Shown one piece after another: positions 26,849-35,388 of a stretch of DNA of 64,000 nucleotides (its first letter is position 1; each line of letters begins with the position of its first letter). The DNA comes from Algisphaera sp039180025 (lineage in GTDB: Bacteria; Planctomycetota; Phycisphaerae; Phycisphaerales; Phycisphaeraceae). The translations under genes were made by a program, and so were the position numbers. The notes under the pieces were generated by a model, which saw nothing but the letters and a program-made list of their open reading frames with translations, did no database searches and was not told the DNA's origin. The stretch is from NCBI GenBank assembly GCA_039180025.1, contig JBCDDZ010000012.1, forward strand, positions 1 to 64,000. Direction: 5' to 3'.

Positions 26849-27529
26849 TCAGGTAAGGGGTTCGGATTTCGGGTTCCGGAGCGGGACGGATTCTGCCTGG
26901 TTTTGCGGGTAGCGGGCTTTCCAGAGCTGGGCGAAGGTGCCGACTGCAGCGTGCAGGCGGCTTTTCACCGTGCCGAGCGGGATGCTGAGCATCTCAGCGA
27001 TTTCTTTGTAGGCAAACTGGTTGAAATATGCGAGCAGGAGCACTTCACGCAGATGGTCGGGCAGCGAGTCGATCACTTCCTTGACCAAGTCCGCGGTCTC
27101 GCCAGACTGAACCAGATCGCTCGGAAGCGGGAGGTCGGCCTCCATCAGATCGATGAACGCCGGACCGTCCTGCTGCTGCTTGTCGATCAAGGCCGACAGG
27201 GGCACGGTGCGCTGTCGCTTGTTCTTACGTAGGTAATCCCGGGCTTTGTTCGCGCCAATCGTGAAAAGCCAAGGCTTAAACCGCTTGGTCACGTCGAACG
27301 TGTCGGCAGAGATATGGATCTGAAGAAACGTTTCCTGGAACAGATCTTCTCCTGCCGCCCGGCTGCCGGCAAAGCGGATCAAGAAATGAAGGAGTTCCAG
27401 GTTGTACCGCCGAACCAAGGCCTCAAACGCTTCGAGGCGGCCCTCCCGGTAGCTTCCGAGAAGCTGCTCATCGGTCAGGTCTTCGAGAGAAGGCGTCGAA
27501 GCCAGGTTGAGATCGGAACTTTCCGTCAT
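26849..27529 (-). CDS. ECF RNA polymerase sigma factor
   Basis: 226 residues from ATG 27529. Region 2 (EAFEALVRRYNLELLHFLIR; GEDLFQETFLQIH; FKPWLFTIGANKARDYLR) and region 4 (LPDHLREVLLLAYFNQFAYK; EIAEMLSIPLGTVKSRLHAA) are complete, separated by a linker; regions 1.1 and 3 are absent, as in extracytoplasmic-function sigma factors. A longer version beginning at GTG 27604 or 27601 has a GGAGAG ribosome site at good distance, so the start may lie there; the extra residues are not part of the fold. It probably directs transcription of its own operon and of genes controlled by the anti-sigma-like protein. Confidence 0.92.
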   Translation of the reverse strand: MTESSDLNLASTPSLEDLTDEQLLGSYREGRLEAFEALVRRYNLELLHFLIRFAGSRAAGEDLFQETFLQIHISADTFDVTKRFKPWLFTIGANKARDYLRKNKRQRTVPLSALIDKQQQDGPAFIDLMEADLPLPSDLVQSGETADLVKEVIDSLPDHLREVLLLAYFNQFAYKEIAEMLSIPLGTVKSRLHAAVGTFAQLWKARYPQNQAESVPLRNPKSEPLT

Positions 27530-27672
27530 CCTTCGGGATTGTACCGGGTCAGGTGACGCGAATGAGGCAAGATGGGCGAGATTGAAGGTCGTCATAGGCA
27601 CCACGGGGCTCTCCGTGATACGCCCGAACGGGGGCTAAGGATCGCGCGGATCCGAAAATTGGTGGCCTCATT

Positions 27673-28380
27673 TCACCGCACCAGCCAGAACACGCCGAAC
27701 ATGAACAGCCAGACAACGTCGAGGAAATGCCAGTACAACGCGACGTATCTCACCGGCTCATAGTGCTCGTGGTCGTAGCGGTCTTGGCCGGCCCGGTAGG
27801 TCACCACGGCCAGCGGGATGATCCCGCCCAGGACGTGCAGGGCGTGGACCAGAACCAGGAAAAAGATGACGCCCAACATCGTGTTGTCTCGGTTCGCCGC
27901 GTCGTGGCCCGCGAGCAGTTGCCACATGCTCGGGGTCTGGACCAGCAGGAACACGACCGACAGCCCCAGCGTCGCGGCCAAGCCGGCCCGGAACTTCGCC
28001 TGACGCTCAAGCCGCACGTTCTTCAGGGCCCAATGGATGGTAAAACTCGAAGCCAGGATCACCAGGGTGGAAAGGAGCAAGCCCATCGGGGGATGGATTG
28101 ACCCCAGCGGCGGAGCCGTCGCCGGGTAGCGGATGACGTCCGGCGAGCCCGGTTCGTAGACCACCCGGGTCTTGGACCACCGAACCAAAACGTAGCCCAG
28201 CATCGACGAGAAGAACAGCATCGCCAGCGCCGCGAGAAACAAATACATGCCGACCATCCCGGTGCCGCGGGGTACCTGGTGGGGCTTGCGCGGCAGGCTG
28301 GCGGCGGGTCGGGTCGGTGACGTTGGGGGAGCGTTTTCCACAGTCTCGTATCGTAAGCCCTCGACCTGGACACCGGCCAT
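27673..28380 (-). CDS. Cytochrome c oxidase subunit III
   Basis: 235 residues from ATG 28380. After a polar N-terminus (1-45) come five membrane helices: GMYLFLAALAMLFFSSMLGY, MGLLLSTLVILASSF, AATLGLSVVFLLVQ, GVIFFLVLVHALHVLGGIIP and YVALYWHFLDVVWLFMFGVF. The last two hold the family hallmarks (LHVLGG and YWHFLDVVW). Subunit III is a structural part of heme-copper oxidases in the inner membrane. Subunits I and II are not in the window. It is the last gene of an operon with three proteins of unknown role, ending 144 bp upstream of the sigma factor start. The stop of the P-loop gene is only 20 bp away. Confidence 0.9.
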   Translation of the reverse strand: MAGVQVEGLRYETVENAPPTSPTRPAASLPRKPHQVPRGTGMVGMYLFLAALAMLFFSSMLGYVLVRWSKTRVVYEPGSPDVIRYPATAPPLGSIHPPMGLLLSTLVILASSFTIHWALKNVRLERQAKFRAGLAATLGLSVVFLLVQTPSMWQLLAGHDAANRDNTMLGVIFFLVLVHALHVLGGIIPLAVVTYRAGQDRYDHEHYEPVRYVALYWHFLDVVWLFMFGVFWLVR

Positions 28381-28399
28381 CTCCGCGGCCAACAAATAT

Positions 28400-29143
28400 T
28401 TACAGCCTCCCGGCCGCGGCGTGGTCGTAAAGCTCGCGCAGCGCGTTGCGCACATTGCCCGCGTGACGCCGGTGGAGGGTGTCCCACCAACCCTCGTCTC
28501 GACGGAGGCCCGGGCTCAGCCGGTGTGCCAAAGCGATGAGCAAGCGCGGCGTGGTTTCGCACCGCAGAACGGTGGGCAGTGCGGTACGCCGGTGGCTGGT
28601 CACGAGGGTCACTCCGTCTCGCCGCGCAACCCGCCAGCGGGCCCAGGGGTCGAGCCAGTCGTACCCGTCCACCAGCAGCGGGCGTGTCCGATCCGCGAAT
28701 GCGACCTGCCATCCGCTCGGAGTGGGCCGATGGCCGGGGCGTGCGGTGACCCACACTACCCGCGACCACTCCGACCCCGGGCTCCCCACCCCCGCCGAAG
28801 CCCCTCGCTTTCTGGTGATTACAGGAAGCTCGATATGTTCGGGCAGGCATCGGAGAAGGGTCGATTTGCCGTGTCCTCGCGGCCCGACGATCGCCCCGCG
28901 GTAGCCCGTCGTCGCCAGCCGGGTTCGGATCGCTTCCCAACCTCCGGGCTCCAACGGCAGGTAGTCGAGCCCGTCGACCGCCGCGCTACGAAAGGGGTTA
29001 TTTCCGGCGTGCGTTCCCGGACCCGTCGCAGGACTCGATCCGTGGCCGCCACCCGGCATCCGGGGCGGCCGCCTGACTGGCAAGAGGCGATCCGCGGCGG
29101 GTGTAGTGTGCGGCGGCGGCGGTGATGCGGCATCGTTCTTCAA
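28400..29143 (-). CDS. P-loop ATPase/ATP-binding protein of unknown role
   Basis: 247 residues. A Pro-rich N-terminus (1-45) precedes Walker A IVGPRGHGKSTLLRCL (about residues 84-99) and a Walker B-like strand TRPLLVDGYDWLDPWARWRV. A sensor-like Thr/Ser (VTLVTSHRRTALP) follows, and the C-terminal helices (RRHAGNVRNALRELYDH) resemble the lid of AAA-type or AbiJ/HerA-like ATPases. Not assignable to a known family. The start overlaps the stop of the upstream arrestin-like gene by 4 bp (ATGA), so expression is coupled. Confidence 0.7.
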   Translation of the reverse strand: MKNDAASPPPPHTTPAADRLLPVRRPPRMPGGGHGSSPATGPGTHAGNNPFRSAAVDGLDYLPLEPGGWEAIRTRLATTGYRGAIVGPRGHGKSTLLRCLPEHIELPVITRKRGASAGVGSPGSEWSRVVWVTARPGHRPTPSGWQVAFADRTRPLLVDGYDWLDPWARWRVARRDGVTLVTSHRRTALPTVLRCETTPRLLIALAHRLSPGLRRDEGWWDTLHRRHAGNVRNALRELYDHAAAGRL

Positions 29144-29517
29144 GACGGCCGAACCGCCTCGCCCGTGCTGGATAAAGTCAGCGTGATCCTGGCGGTCTGC
29201 TTGGCCCGCCGGGCGACCACCTCGACGCCCCAGGCGATCTCGATCAGCCTGCCTTCGTAGCTGAACGGCCCCGTAGGCGCGACGAAGCTGAATGCCCGGG
29301 CGTCGACTTCTCCCGGCTCGTCGTACCGCACCGAATCGACGATGACTGCGTCCTCATCACCCTTGCCGGCGGTCCGCCAAAACAGCCGCACCTCCACCCA
29401 GCGTGCGGCCTTATCGAGTTGCCAGCCCGCGACCCCGTCGATCCGGTCGCCGGGCCGATACGACGGCGGGTCTGCGCCGAGCTCGACGGTAAGGGTAGGC
29501 GAATCGTCCATTTTCAA
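29140..29517 (-). CDS. Arrestin-like beta-sandwich protein
   Basis: 125 residues. Alternating beta strands (LTVELGADPPSYRPGDRIDG; GWQLDKAARWVEVRLFWRTA; GPFSYEGRLIEIAWGVEVVA) have the shape of an arrestin/SpoOM N-domain, in which GDxIxG begins the second strand. No enzyme residues. It overlaps both neighbours by 4 bp, making a single translational unit with the DUF3592 protein, whose C-terminus has similar arrestin-like motifs. It may bind a membrane partner. Function unknown. Confidence 0.65.
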   Translation of the reverse strand: MKMDDSPTLTVELGADPPSYRPGDRIDGVAGWQLDKAARWVEVRLFWRTAGKGDEDAVIVDSVRYDEPGEVDARAFSFVAPTGPFSYEGRLIEIAWGVEVVARRAKQTARITLTLSSTGEAVRPS

Positions 29518-30848
29518 AACATCCCCCGACGGCGGGTGCCCGCCGCGGCGTGGCCCGGCGGTACCACCGCCAAAGCATATTCATCCTTCACGTCCGGCCA
29601 CTTCGCGATCTCTCCCTCAACCATGAGCCGCCAGACGATCTCGTTGTGCTCCGCGTCGAACGAATGCATCGTGTCGGCCGGTATCTCCCAGCGGCTCGAG
29701 CCTTCGCGCGGCATCGGGTCCAACGGGTCCGACGCCTCGTCGTGCAGTATTTCGTGGTAGATCGTATGTTCGTCCGTGACCGTGTCCGTCCCGCGGGTGT
29801 AAGACGCCCGTTCGATCGCCTCGATCCAGAGCCTGAGCCGCTGGATCCGCTCCGCCCGCCCGTCGATCTGCCAGTCCAGTTCCAGGGTTTCCCCGGCCCC
29901 AACCACCCGCCGATCAAACCGCATCCGCACGGTTGGATTACCCACCGCCATCACCGCCCGGACCACCGCCCCGCATAGCACCAGCCCCACCACCGCGAAC
30001 GGGATCAAAAACACCCCCACGAACCACGGCACGCCCCCGGCGAAGACCTGATATCCGAGCACGCCGATGATCCCGTTCCAAAACACCGCGACCAGCAGCA
30101 TCGTGCCCACCTTGCCCCACCGCGAGGTTTCGGGCTCGGCCACGCCGTCGTCTCCGTCCCCGTGACGCGACGCGATCCGGTCGGGGGCTTGGCCGCGTTC
30201 CAGCTCCCGTTTGGCCAGCGCGGGCAGCCAGGGCTCAACCTCTCCGGCCTCGGGCTTGGCTCGCTTCGCGCTGCCGGTCGCCCAGATTCGGCCCCCGGCC
30301 CGCATGGCGATCGCCGCGATCCCGATGACTCCAATCACCACGAAAGCCGCGGGGATCAGCGCAAACCAAAGCGTCGGGCTCAGGCTCCGGTCGATCACCG
30401 CCCGGGTCGGGTCGGCCGGATCGACGTAGCACACCGCCCGCGACCCCGGCGGGTATCTCTGAACGATCGCCCGTTTGCCCTTGGCCCCGGACGTGCTGAT
30501 CGAGGAGAAAAAACTATAGGTTTCGCTGGTATAGCTCCGGCCCGCCACGTCGTAGGTAAACGTCATGAGCACCTTGTACGTCGTCCCCCCGTCGCTGTCG
30601 GTGCGCTGCTCCAGCTGGCTGGATTGGATGACGCAAGGCGTGGTCGGCCAGTCCCGTGCTTCCAGAACCCCGATCAGCGGCGGCCCGAACATGAAACACC
30701 CGAAGCCGAGCCCGCCGAAGAGAAATACCCCGAAAAAAAGGAACCCCAGCCACCGCCCACGCCGCCCCTTGGCCGCGCGGATTTCGCCTTGGTGATCCGC
30801 GTCCATCCGCTCCCGCAGTGCACCCTTACGGCCTAAGGTAATCTTCAT
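29514..30848 (-). CDS. DUF3592 membrane protein with arrestin-like C-terminal part
   Basis: 444 residues. An N-terminal membrane helix (WLGFLFFGVFLFGGLGFGCF) is followed by a DUF3592 domain (DWPTTPCVIQSSQLEQR; TFTYDVAGRSYTSETYSFFS; YPPGSRAVCYVDPADPTRAV), then further membrane helices (LWFALIPAAFVVIGVIGIAA; a second pair near residues 255-300), and an extracellular or cytosolic beta-rich end (RRVVGAGETLELDWQIDGRA). The first gene of the operon: DUF3592, arrestin-like, P-loop ATPase, oxidase subunit III. The divergent 66-bp region shared with pdxH should hold its promoter. Role unknown. Confidence 0.8.
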   Translation of the reverse strand: MKITLGRKGALRERMDADHQGEIRAAKGRRGRWLGFLFFGVFLFGGLGFGCFMFGPPLIGVLEARDWPTTPCVIQSSQLEQRTDSDGGTTYKVLMTFTYDVAGRSYTSETYSFFSSISTSGAKGKRAIVQRYPPGSRAVCYVDPADPTRAVIDRSLSPTLWFALIPAAFVVIGVIGIAAIAMRAGGRIWATGSAKRAKPEAGEVEPWLPALAKRELERGQAPDRIASRHGDGDDGVAEPETSRWGKVGTMLLVAVFWNGIIGVLGYQVFAGGVPWFVGVFLIPFAVVGLVLCGAVVRAVMAVGNPTVRMRFDRRVVGAGETLELDWQIDGRAERIQRLRLWIEAIERASYTRGTDTVTDEHTIYHEILHDEASDPLDPMPREGSSRWEIPADTMHSFDAEHNEIVWRLMVEGEIAKWPDVKDEYALAVVPPGHAAAGTRRRGMF

Positions 30849-30914
30849 GTCTATCCCCTCGGGATCCTCAGAACAAGTTCGAAACGATTTTACTCGCCCC
30901 GCCAGGCTCCGTAT

Positions 30915-31634
30915 ATGGGGTTTAAACTAACGCCTATGGCCCTCCAAGACCTCCGCCAAAACTATACGCCCGAACCGATCGACCCCGGAGACCTTGCGGC
31001 CGACCCGTTCGACCAGTTCCTCGCCTGGTTCCACGACGCTCAGCACGCCGATATCCTCGAACCCAACGCGTTCACCCTCGCGACGGTGTCGCCTGAAGGA
31101 CAGCCCCACGGCCGAACCCTTTTGCTCAAAGGCGTAGACCCCGCTCCGAAGACCGCGGGGCGGGGCCTGGTGTTCTTTACGAATTACGGGTCGGCCAAAG
31201 GACGCGACCTCGCGGAGAACCCACGGGCCAGCATGAATTTCTATTGGGACCGTCTGGCGCGTTGTGTCCGCATCCCGGGCCGGGTTTCCAAAGTATCGGC
31301 CCAGGAGACGGCGGACTATTTCAAGACCCGTCCCCGCGCGTCGCAGTTAGGCGCCTGGTGCTCGCACCAGTCTTCGGTAATCTCCGGCCGGGAGGATCTC
31401 GTCTCGACATTCGTCGAGCTCACCGAAAAGTACTCCGACGATACGCCGATCCCGGTGCCCCCGGCTTGGGGCGGATACCGGCTGATCCCCGAGGCCTTCG
31501 AGTTTTGGCAGGGTCAACCCTCCCGGCTCCACGACCGCCTGCGCTACCTGCCCGCATCGGCCACGCCCGGGCGTGCGCGAGACGCCGCGTCGGGGGATGA
31601 GACGGATTGGACGATCGATCGCTTGAGCCCGTGA
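30915..31634 (+). CDS. pdxH: Pyridoxamine 5'-phosphate oxidase
   Basis: FMN enzyme that oxidises PNP or PMP to pyridoxal 5'-phosphate. 239 residues from ATG 30915; the internal ATG at 30936 (MALQDLRQNY) is an equally good start. Motifs: FTLATVSPEGQPHGRTLLLK (FMN-binding strand), FFTNYGSAKGRDLAENPRAS, FYWDRLARCVRIPGRV, FKTRPRASQLGAW and the C-terminal EFWQGQPSRLHDRL typical of PdxH. The very end (RARDAASGDETDW) is longer than usual in a variable loop. Divergently transcribed from the DUF3592 operon. Confidence 0.94.
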   Translation: MGFKLTPMALQDLRQNYTPEPIDPGDLAADPFDQFLAWFHDAQHADILEPNAFTLATVSPEGQPHGRTLLLKGVDPAPKTAGRGLVFFTNYGSAKGRDLAENPRASMNFYWDRLARCVRIPGRVSKVSAQETADYFKTRPRASQLGAWCSHQSSVISGREDLVSTFVELTEKYSDDTPIPVPPAWGGYRLIPEAFEFWQGQPSRLHDRLRYLPASATPGRARDAASGDETDWTIDRLSP

Positions 31635-31782
31635 GGTTCCGCCCTTTTTGTTGGGCTATCCGTGGATCGATTAGCCCGCTATCGCCGTGATTTTCACGTA
31701 ACGATTGATAACTCGGCATCTAATTATTCATCAGAAAAAATAAATTCGTATCTGGACGCGACGAAGCAGATAAGGTATTTTC

Positions 31783-31799
31783 TACTATAGGTGATAGTA
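31783..31799. promoter_or_regulatory. Perfect 6-bp inverted repeat in the AT-rich upstream region of the PhyH-like gene
   Basis: TACTAT (31783-31788), five-base spacer AGGTG, ATAGTA (31794-31799). It lies 27 bp before the ATG at 31826 in a 120-bp AT-rich island (about 31700-31815) that stands out from the GC-rich background. TACTAT also resembles a -10 element. It could be an operator overlapping the promoter. No -35 can be called with confidence. Confidence 0.4.
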
Positions 31800-31825
31800 A
31801 ATCGCTTTAACCAAGGAATTCATCA

Positions 31826-32614
31826 ATGTCGTCTGCCACCGTGTCCGAAATTGTCAAGCCATTGAAGCTCGATCCCGCTGAGGTCCGTTTCTATCAACAA
31901 GAGGGTTACCTCGTGCTCCCGGGCTTCGTAAAGCCGGCGGCGGTGGAGCCGTTGCGTGAGGAGATTCTCGATGTGCTCGAGGCTCACGGTGTGTCGCGAC
32001 AGAACCTGGCCCACGCCAGCAGCGATGCAGACAAGCTCCGTCAGTTCACCCAGTATCTCGCCGGGTCGCATCTCGATGCGTTGATCAACGGTCCGGCCAC
32101 CCTCGGCACGGCGGCCCAACTGCTCGACGGCCCCGCGAACCGCTACATGCCGTTTACCGCAGTGAAAGCTGCGGGCGGCGGGGGGGCGTTCAGCTATCAC
32201 CAAGACAACAACTACACGCCGCACGACCCCGCGATGGGCTCACTGAACATCTGGGTCGCTCTGGTGGACATGACTCCGGAAAACGGCTGCCTCGAGGTCA
32301 TCCCCCGCTCTCACCTCGGCGGTCAACTCCCCTCGGTCACCGCCCCGGAAGGCCATCAGGTACTCGAAGTTGATACCGAGACCTTGGTGCCGATCCGCAT
32401 GCGTGCCGGCGACGCCATCGCGTTCACTCGCTGGACCGTTCACGGCTCGGGCCAAAACCAGACCGAGCAGCCGCGGGTCGCCTACGCCCTTCAGTATCAC
32501 CGAGACGACGTCAACTGGTACGACAAAGACCAAGACGTCTGGAAAAACCTGCTCGAAACTTCGCGGCACGACACGGCTCCGGTCGAGACGCTGGGCCCGG
32601 CCGACGCGGGCTGA
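31826..32614 (+). CDS. Phytanoyl-CoA dioxygenase (PhyH) family Fe(II)/2-oxoglutarate oxygenase
   Basis: 262 residues. Opening VRFYQQEGYLVLPGFVKPAA is the usual PhyH N-terminus. The iron facial triad is visible: YHQDNNYTP (His and Asp, about residues 127-129) and a distal His in FTRWTVHGSGQN (about residue 206); an Arg in RVAYALQYHRDD can bind 2-oxoglutarate. NGCLEVIPRSHLGG is characteristic. Such enzymes hydroxylate or halogenate small molecules; the substrate here is unknown. It is a single gene with its own AT-rich regulatory region. Confidence 0.88.
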   Translation: MSSATVSEIVKPLKLDPAEVRFYQQEGYLVLPGFVKPAAVEPLREEILDVLEAHGVSRQNLAHASSDADKLRQFTQYLAGSHLDALINGPATLGTAAQLLDGPANRYMPFTAVKAAGGGGAFSYHQDNNYTPHDPAMGSLNIWVALVDMTPENGCLEVIPRSHLGGQLPSVTAPEGHQVLEVDTETLVPIRMRAGDAIAFTRWTVHGSGQNQTEQPRVAYALQYHRDDVNWYDKDQDVWKNLLETSRHDTAPVETLGPADAG

Positions 32615-32793
32615 TTTCAGGCGGAGATCGATACGGGGGCCGACCCCGCCGCGGACTGATGGTTTGTCATTTGCGCTCAACCAGCGGAAAGTCTTTCGCT
32701 TGGTCTTTGGTCTATCCCCTTGGCAGGGGCCACGCGGTGGCCCGGTGTTCGGAACCAGATCGGCCAAGCGGGGAACCTTCGTTGTAGTAGGTT

Positions 32794-33285
32794 ATGCGGA
32801 TGATCAATCTCGAAGAGCACGGCTTGACGGTGACGGCGCAGCCCGGGGTGGTGGAACTGGAGGGATTCGCGGAAGCGGGGGTGCGGACGGTGGTGAATCT
32901 GCGCCACGCGGGCGAGTTTGGTGCAAGCGCGGCGGACGCGGGGCCTTTGACAATCGAGGCGGAAGGGGAGGTCTGCCGTCGGCTGGGAATGGATTACGTG
33001 AACCTGCCGGTATCAATGAAGCCTCCGCCCCCGAAAGGCGACGGCGCGGATCCGCGGCTCGCGACTGCGTTTGAGGCGGTGCTAATGGCGGCCAGGGAGC
33101 AGGGCCCGGTAGTAGTGCACTGCAAGCTGGGGCAGCGGGCCGGGGCGATGGTCTTGATTGCGCTGGGCCGGCATCAAAAGTGGAACGGGGCGAAAGCACT
33201 CTCGGAGGCGGGGCGGCTGGGGCTCGCCGCGGCGGTCGAGCCGGCGAAGCTCCGGGACTACGTGGTGGCCTGCCTCGGGGAGTGA
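32794..33285 (+). CDS. DUF442/beta-lactamase-hydrolase-like protein phosphatase
   Basis: 163 residues of the dual-specificity phosphatase fold: TAQPGVVELEGFAEAGVRTV, VNLRHAGEF, then the active-site loop PVVVHCKLGQRAGAM. The Cys and Arg are four residues apart (C-K-L-G-Q-R), as in the DUF442/Blh group (CxxxxR), rather than the CX5R of classical tyrosine phosphatases. Cytosolic. Members of this group are linked to sulfur or stress metabolism, but the substrate is not known. ATG 32794; ATG 32800 is an alternative. Confidence 0.8.
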   Translation: MRMINLEEHGLTVTAQPGVVELEGFAEAGVRTVVNLRHAGEFGASAADAGPLTIEAEGEVCRRLGMDYVNLPVSMKPPPPKGDGADPRLATAFEAVLMAAREQGPVVVHCKLGQRAGAMVLIALGRHQKWNGAKALSEAGRLGLAAAVEPAKLRDYVVACLGE

Positions 33286-33335
33286 GCGATCGAGCAGGCG
33301 TTTACTTAGCCTGGCCGAAGCGAACGGGGGGGCGA

Positions 33336-33770
33336 TCAGCCGAGGGGCTCGGCGGGTTCAGCGTCCTGCTCCGCATCGGGCGTGGGCGGGGTCTCTTCGA
33401 GAGCCGAGGGCTCGGGAGAAGTTTGAGCGTCCGCCCAGATGTGGATCTCGGTTTTGTGGATGCTGGGCTGACGGTGGACCCCGTGGTGGTAGCCGTACCG
33501 CCAGGCGTCGCCGGCATAGCCGGGAACGTCCCCGCGGTGGGGGTGGTATTCGCAGAGCCCTTTGACGTGATCCCAGCCGGCGTGGTAACCCCGGTAGTAG
33601 TGGATTTCCGCGGTGCGGTGGGGGTTGGCGTACTCGGCTTTGGTGGCGTAGTGGCGGGGCGTACTTGTGCAGCCGGCCAATACCAGGCCCATCAGGGCGA
33701 CTCCGGCAAAAGAGAACGCGGGGAAGCGGCGGCGGGCGGCGAGGTCAACGGGGGGGGAGAGTGGTTGCAT
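33336..33770 (-). CDS. Small lipoprotein, unknown function
   Basis: 144 residues from ATG 33770. Signal peptide and lipobox (FSFAGVALMGLVLAGC) end at about residue 28. The mature part is rich in Tyr, His and Gly (AEIHYYRGYHAGWDHVKGL; GYAGDAWRYGYHHGVHRQ), which could bind metal or sugars; the tail is acidic and Pro rich. A longer version from 33881 would put a second hydrophobic block before the signal and is unlikely. Family not recognised. Confidence 0.7.
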   Translation of the reverse strand: MQPLSPPVDLAARRRFPAFSFAGVALMGLVLAGCTSTPRHYATKAEYANPHRTAEIHYYRGYHAGWDHVKGLCEYHPHRGDVPGYAGDAWRYGYHHGVHRQPSIHKTEIHIWADAQTSPEPSALEETPPTPDAEQDAEPAEPLG

Positions 33771-33968
33771 GATGTGGGAACAACCCCGAGGCGCAGCCGG
33801 ATATTCCGCCGGACGGTAAGGCGGTATCAATAAAAAAATTCGTACGAACCTCCACAGCTTGACGCCTGGCAGGCGACGCAACGGAGCCGAGGCTTTGCGG
33901 GCCGAGCCACAGCTCTGGCCAAGGCTGGGTTTGGGGTTTTTAGGACTTGCGGGAAGGGGGGGCGGAGC

Positions 33969-35000
33969 TTAATCAGGCAGGTCGTAACGGGCCAAGAGGT
34001 CGACAATCTGCGGCTGATGCGGGTTGAGTTGCAGGCTGCGCCGCCAGGCGTCGAGGGCGTCGTAGAGTTTTTGTCGGCGGCGGAGGTTGGTCTGCTGGAG
34101 GTAATCGGTCAAAAGGCAAGCGCCTACGCCGTTGAGCGCGGCCGGCTGGTCGGCGTCGTAGGCCAGCGAGCGTTGGTACTGACGCAGCGCGCTGTCGAAG
34201 TCGTAAGCCCGGAAGAGGGCGTAGCCCAGGCGCTCGTGGGCGACAGCGCTGGGGTAGCGGCGGACGAGTTCGGCGAGGGTGTTCACGGCCCGCTGATAGT
34301 TGCTGAGTTTGAGGTGCGTGTCGCCGAGCCCGAGCAGCACCGGGACATCGAGTTCGCCGATCTCGGTGGCGGTGCGGTAGCTGTCCAGGGCGTCGTTATA
34401 GCGGCCCAAAAGCGAATAGGTCGCCGCGAGGTTGCACCAGGCGGGCTGAGAAACCGGGGCGAGGCGGACCGCCGCCTCGGCGTGCGGCAGGGCCAGGTTA
34501 GGCCGGCCCACTTGGAGGTAGGCGGTGGCGAGGTCGCGGTGGGCCAGCGGGTCGTCGGGGTTGAGTTCGAGCGCGATGCGGTACTGATTGATCGCTTCGC
34601 CGGTTTCGCCCAGGACCTGCTGCATCAAGCCGAGGTAGTAGCGGGCGTCGTAGCGCCTGCCGTCGAGTTGCACGGCCCGGGTATAAGTATCGCGGGCGTC
34701 TCGATATTCGCTGCGGGCGTGTTCGACCGAGCCGATACCCAGCACCGCATCGACCGAACGGGGGTTGTCCCGGAGGGCGCGGTTGAACTCCAGAAGAGCG
34801 GCATCGAGCTGGCCGGCGTCTTTCAGGACCTGGCCGGCCTTGATGCGCTGGTCGGCGGTGACCCGGACGGGGCTCTGAGATGCGCCGCGCGCGGCATCGG
34901 GGCCGGTCGGCCGGGTCGGCGCGCACCCGATCGTGGAGGACAGACCGAGGACCAGGAGAGCGACCCAGCGCAGGCCGTGGTGGAGACGGGAGGGGTTCAT
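33969..35000 (-). CDS. TPR-repeat lipoprotein
   Basis: 343 residues from ATG 35000. Signal peptide with lipobox STIGC (about residues 21-25). From about residue 60 to the end at least seven tetratricopeptide repeats are seen, for example AGQLDAALLEFNRALRDNPR, SEYRDARDTYTRAVQLDGRR, GEAINQYRIALELNPDDPLA and RYNDALDSYRTATEIGELDV. It would be a protein-interaction scaffold in the envelope, of PilF/BamD-like general type, without enough detail to name. The last repeat is followed by a Leu-rich tail (PHQPQIVDLLARYDLPD). No operon partner. Confidence 0.85.
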   Translation of the reverse strand: MNPSRLHHGLRWVALLVLGLSSTIGCAPTRPTGPDAARGASQSPVRVTADQRIKAGQVLKDAGQLDAALLEFNRALRDNPRSVDAVLGIGSVEHARSEYRDARDTYTRAVQLDGRRYDARYYLGLMQQVLGETGEAINQYRIALELNPDDPLAHRDLATAYLQVGRPNLALPHAEAAVRLAPVSQPAWCNLAATYSLLGRYNDALDSYRTATEIGELDVPVLLGLGDTHLKLSNYQRAVNTLAELVRRYPSAVAHERLGYALFRAYDFDSALRQYQRSLAYDADQPAALNGVGACLLTDYLQQTNLRRRQKLYDALDAWRRSLQLNPHQPQIVDLLARYDLPD

Positions 35001-35388
35001 ACGGACACTCGTATCGGGGCGAGGCGTGTGAGCGGGCTTGGAGATTCTTCGCCCCACCCGCGTGACATATTAGGGTTGTACCGTGTTTACGCGGCGGGGG
35101 TTCGCCAGATCGGAGGGAGTGGGATGTATTAACTGAGATACAGTATCAATAACCATGGTCGTTGTTTCGGATCCGGAGACCGACATAGAAGGTGTACCAA
35201 GCACTGAGCGAACGGATGCGTGGGCTCGCGGTAGCGCGGCGGATTGTGGTCGACGAGGCATAGGGCCGCCGACCGGGGGCGGGGTGAGCGGGGGCCGCGC
35301 CGTCTGCACTCAATGATCCCGGGAGGTCGGTGGTGTTCGTGAAATTACAGCTCTGGTGCGAGCGGTCAAAATCGCTCTGACTGTATAC
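35001..35388. other. Intergenic region between two minus-strand genes
   Basis: 388 bp. No coding frame with family support. A short frame (35070-35309, minus) has poor codon use. An AT-rich patch near 35128-35155 (TATTAACTGAGATACAGTAT) could be the promoter for the TPR gene, and TGTATACTTA (35381-35390) abuts the 3' end of the aminotransferase gene. No tRNA or terminator seen. Confidence 0.5.
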
